Below are positions 5,863 through 7,305 of a stretch of DNA of 7,305 bases, piece by piece; the stretch's first letter is position 1; each line of letters begins with the position of its first letter. This stretch comes from Oscillospiraceae bacterium (lineage in GTDB: Bacteria > Bacillota_A > Clostridia > Oscillospirales > Oscillospiraceae), in assembly GCA_015068175.1 (NCBI GenBank), contig SVLA01000103.1, positions 1-7,305 on the forward strand. The letters run 5' to 3'. The notes beneath the pieces were generated by a model, which worked only from the letters and a program-made list of their open reading frames with translations, was not told the DNA's origin and did no database searches. The position numbers were made by a program, and so were the translations under genes.

Positions 5863-6471
5863 ATGAAGAAGAACATCATCACCATCAGCCGTCAATTCGG
5901 CAGCGGCGGACGCACCGTGGGCCGTCTTATAGCCGAACGACTCGGCATCCCTTTCTATGATAAGGAGCTGGTGGAGCAGGTCGCTCTGGAGTCCGGTTTC
6001 GCCCCGAAATTCGTGGAGGAACACGGCGAGCATGCCCCGGGCAACAGCGTTTTTGCCTATGCTTTCGCCCCTCAGGGGGTCCCCGGCATTATGAACGGCA
6101 TGTCCACGGCGGATTTTCTGTGGCAGATTCAATGTAATGCCATCCTGCAGTTGGCCCAAAAGGGATCCTGCGTCATTGTGGGCCGCAATGCAGACTATGT
6201 CCTGAAGGATCACCCCAATGCCCTCCATGCCTACGTCCACGCGGACACGGACTTCCGCGCCGACCGCATCGTGCGGCTCTACGGCGAGTCCGAAAAGAGT
6301 CCCGAGGCCCGCCTGGCGGAGAAAGACAAGCGCCGGAAACTGAACTACCAGCATTATACCGGCCGCACCTGGGGCGCCGCCGAGAATTATGACATCTGCA
6401 TCAACACCGCCAAGATCGGCGTTGAAGAAGCCGCGGAACTGATCATTTCCCTGGTTGAAAACAGCAAATAA
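5863..6471 (+). CDS. Cytidylate kinase-like family protein (P-loop NTPase)
   Basis: A 202-residue soluble protein beginning NIITISRQFGSGGRTVG. The nucleotide-binding loop G13-S-G-G16-R17-T18 has Arg where a classical Walker A has Lys; this is normal for the cytidylate-kinase-like family (pfam AAA_26/Cytidylate_kin2) and distinguishes it from true Cmk. Further family marks are GIPFYDKELVEQ (28-39), CVIVGRNADYVL (103-114), Arg-rich KDKRRKLNYQHYTGRTWG (154-171) and YDICINT (176-182). It probably phosphorylates a nucleotide or small molecule using ATP, but the substrate of this subfamily is not established to my knowledge. The start is fixed by AAAAGGAGG 7 nt upstream. It is a single-gene unit with its own strong promoter and its own terminator. 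Confidence 0.92.
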   Translation: MKKNIITISRQFGSGGRTVGRLIAERLGIPFYDKELVEQVALESGFAPKFVEEHGEHAPGNSVFAYAFAPQGVPGIMNGMSTADFLWQIQCNAILQLAQKGSCVIVGRNADYVLKDHPNALHAYVHADTDFRADRIVRLYGESEKSPEARLAEKDKRRKLNYQHYTGRTWGAAENYDICINTAKIGVEEAAELIISLVENSK

Positions 6472-6476
6472 AGCAA

Positions 6477-6509
6477 GATGCCGGAGACCATGGCTCCGGC
6501 ATCATTTTT
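6477..6509 (+). terminator. Rho-independent terminator
   Basis: GATGCCGGAG (6477-6486) pairs perfectly with CTCCGGCATC (6494-6503) around a 7-nt loop, followed by ATTTTT (6504-6509). It starts 6 nt after the kinase-like stop. The T-run overlaps the stop codon of the convergent gene (6508-6510). On the minus strand the following TTGCTTTATTT is a poorer T-tract, so termination from that side may be weaker. Confidence 0.88.
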
Positions 6510-7047
6510 ACTTCTCAGGGATCTTTTTTAATCCCAGGGGCAGGAACATCAGCGCAATGAGCTGACAGAATGCAGACAGCGTATCCACCCAATCGGTACC
6601 GGAAACGTGGCCCAAATCGAAAAGGATCCGTCCGGCGATGACCACGCCAAAGCAAATGGCCGCAGGCAGCAGGCCCGGAAGAAAACCGGCCACCGCCATG
6701 ATCATCACGGTGCCGCAAATGGGATAAGCCAGCACGCCCAAAATGATACGGCCTACATTGTCCGATGTAAACAGACCGAAGAACATCATCAGGCAGAACA
6801 GCGCCGCCAAAATGGCAAAAACGCCGGGAGCATTCCAACGCAGCATCTGCAGCAGGATCAGATAGGCCGCACCCAATGCCAGAGGGATCCACAGCTTCAC
6901 AAGTTCCGCGCCGATGCTGTAATCCTCCAGGTTCTCAATGCCCAGATAATATACGATCAGCAAAAACAGCGACGCGGCCATACACAGACCGGACCATTTG
7001 ATGTATTTGCTCTGAAAATCCATTTGATAGCGGGCGTATTGCTTCAT
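6508..7047 (-). CDS. Hypothetical integral membrane protein, six predicted TM helices
   Basis: A 179-residue hydrophobic protein with a short basic N-terminus (MKQYARYQMDFQSKYIKW). Candidate membrane helices lie at about 17-36, 49-69, 74-94, 99-120, 122-144 and 154-173, ending in the basic tail LKKIPEK. The even number of helices and the charged ends suggest both termini are cytoplasmic. No catalytic or transport motif is recognised, and I cannot assign a family. The ATG at 7047 has GAGGAGGGG about 8 nt upstream, and a consensus promoter lies just before it, so it can be expressed alone. The gene upstream on the same strand, DUF4317-like, ends 59 bp away. Coding is supported by length, ribosome site and promoter. 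Confidence 0.82.
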   Translation of the reverse strand: MKQYARYQMDFQSKYIKWSGLCMAASLFLLIVYYLGIENLEDYSIGAELVKLWIPLALGAAYLILLQMLRWNAPGVFAILAALFCLMMFFGLFTSDNVGRIILGVLAYPICGTVMIMAVAGFLPGLLPAAICFGVVIAGRILFDLGHVSGTDWVDTLSAFCQLIALMFLPLGLKKIPEK

Positions 7048-7070
7048 GGGTATCCCCTCCTCTTTCGTCT

Positions 7071-7099
7071 ATTATACTCCAGGATCAGGAAAATAGCAA
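7071..7099 (-). promoter_or_regulatory. Sigma-A promoter for the six-TM protein
   Basis: On the minus strand TTGCTA (plus 7094-7099) and TATAAT (plus 7071-7076) are separated by 17 bp. The start would fall near 7064, giving a short leader with the ribosome site. The -35 box begins only 7 bp after the stop codon of the upstream gene. Confidence 0.75.
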
Positions 7100-7106
7100 G
7101 AGCCGA

Positions 7107-7305
7107 TCAGACTTCTGCCCCTTCCTTTTCGCCGATATGGATGCTGACGCCGTTGACTTCCACGTTTTCTTCCGCGCAGATCAGAATGTACTTCACACCG
7201 CCGATGACCCGGGTCTCAATGAGGTCGGCCCGTTCCGGCGCCACCTGAATGGAAACGTCGGGAGTCCGGATCTCAAAGCGCTTGTCATTGATGATGTTCT
7301 TCGGA
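7107..7305 (-). CDS. DUF4317-like protein, C-terminal part
   Basis: Sixty-five residues of an unfinished gene enter from the right edge and end at a TGA (7107-7109). The readable sequence includes FEIRTPDVSIQVAPERADLIETRVI and then YILICAEENVEVNGVSIHI. This strongly resembles, from memory, the end of DUF4317 proteins of Firmicutes (R-T-P-D-V, P-E-R-x-D-L-x-E-T-R-V-I, V-E-V-N-G-V). DUF4317 proteins are roughly 400 residues and of unknown function, so most of the gene is outside the window. There is no obvious terminator after the stop, so read-through into the six-TM gene is possible besides its own promoter. Confidence 0.72.
   Translation of the reverse strand, partial: PKNIINDKRFEIRTPDVSIQVAPERADLIETRVIGGVKYILICAEENVEVNGVSIHIGEKEGAEV

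Noticed and set aside
6607..7248. A 213-codon plus-strand ORF
   Set aside because: It is the antisense of the six-TM protein, its promoter and the DUF4317-like end, with Gln/His-rich shadow composition.

Overview
The window looks like a chromosomal stretch from a moderately GC-rich Firmicute, most likely a gut Clostridia/Oscillospirales-type organism. This is an inference from three things: strong GGAGG-type ribosome binding sites, housekeeping sigma-A promoters with near-consensus boxes, and families typical of such genomes (a C-terminal piece resembling DUF4317, a cytidylate-kinase-like P-loop protein, a YqkD-like hydrolase). There are no rRNAs, tRNAs, transposases, CRISPR arrays or phage genes.

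Layout, left to right. (1) Positions 1-263 encode, on the minus strand, an N-terminal part of an MFS transporter whose first segment is missing. It abuts an orphan plus-strand 3' end (256-393) of an unrecognised membrane protein; the two truncated pieces meet head to head, which suggests an assembly join or a rearrangement. (2) A HIT-family protein (421-840, +) ends at a hairpin that can terminate from both sides. (3) A minus-strand operon is transcribed from a clear promoter at 4466-4494: a cytoplasmic GH3 glycosidase of the NagZ-like type (2661-4436), then a HAD-family phosphatase (1800-2648) 12 bp downstream, then, after a terminator-like hairpin, an acetylesterase-like alpha/beta hydrolase (882-1736). 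(4) A divergent promoter at 4538-4568 drives a membrane-anchored YqkD-like alpha/beta hydrolase (4598-5578). Just beyond it is a small 51-codon ORF (5620-5775) whose Shine-Dalgarno sequence lies inside a perfect 13-bp hairpin. (5) A strong extended -10 promoter drives a cytidylate-kinase-like protein (5863-6471), ended by a hairpin terminator. (6) A convergent six-TM protein (6508-7047, -) has its own promoter, and upstream of it is the C-terminus of a DUF4317-like protein (7107-7305, -).

Functionally, the GH3 enzyme, the phosphatase and the esterase could form a small intracellular route for processing imported N-acetylhexosamine- or glucoside-containing oligosaccharides (hydrolysis, dephosphorylation, deacylation). 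The order and close spacing support co-expression, but no substrate can be read from the sequence. The rest of the window looks like separate single-gene units. I do not see a clear new multi-gene system. The points most worth checking are the small ORF with the hairpin-buried RBS, the altered NagZ motif in the GH3 enzyme, and the junction near 255-266.
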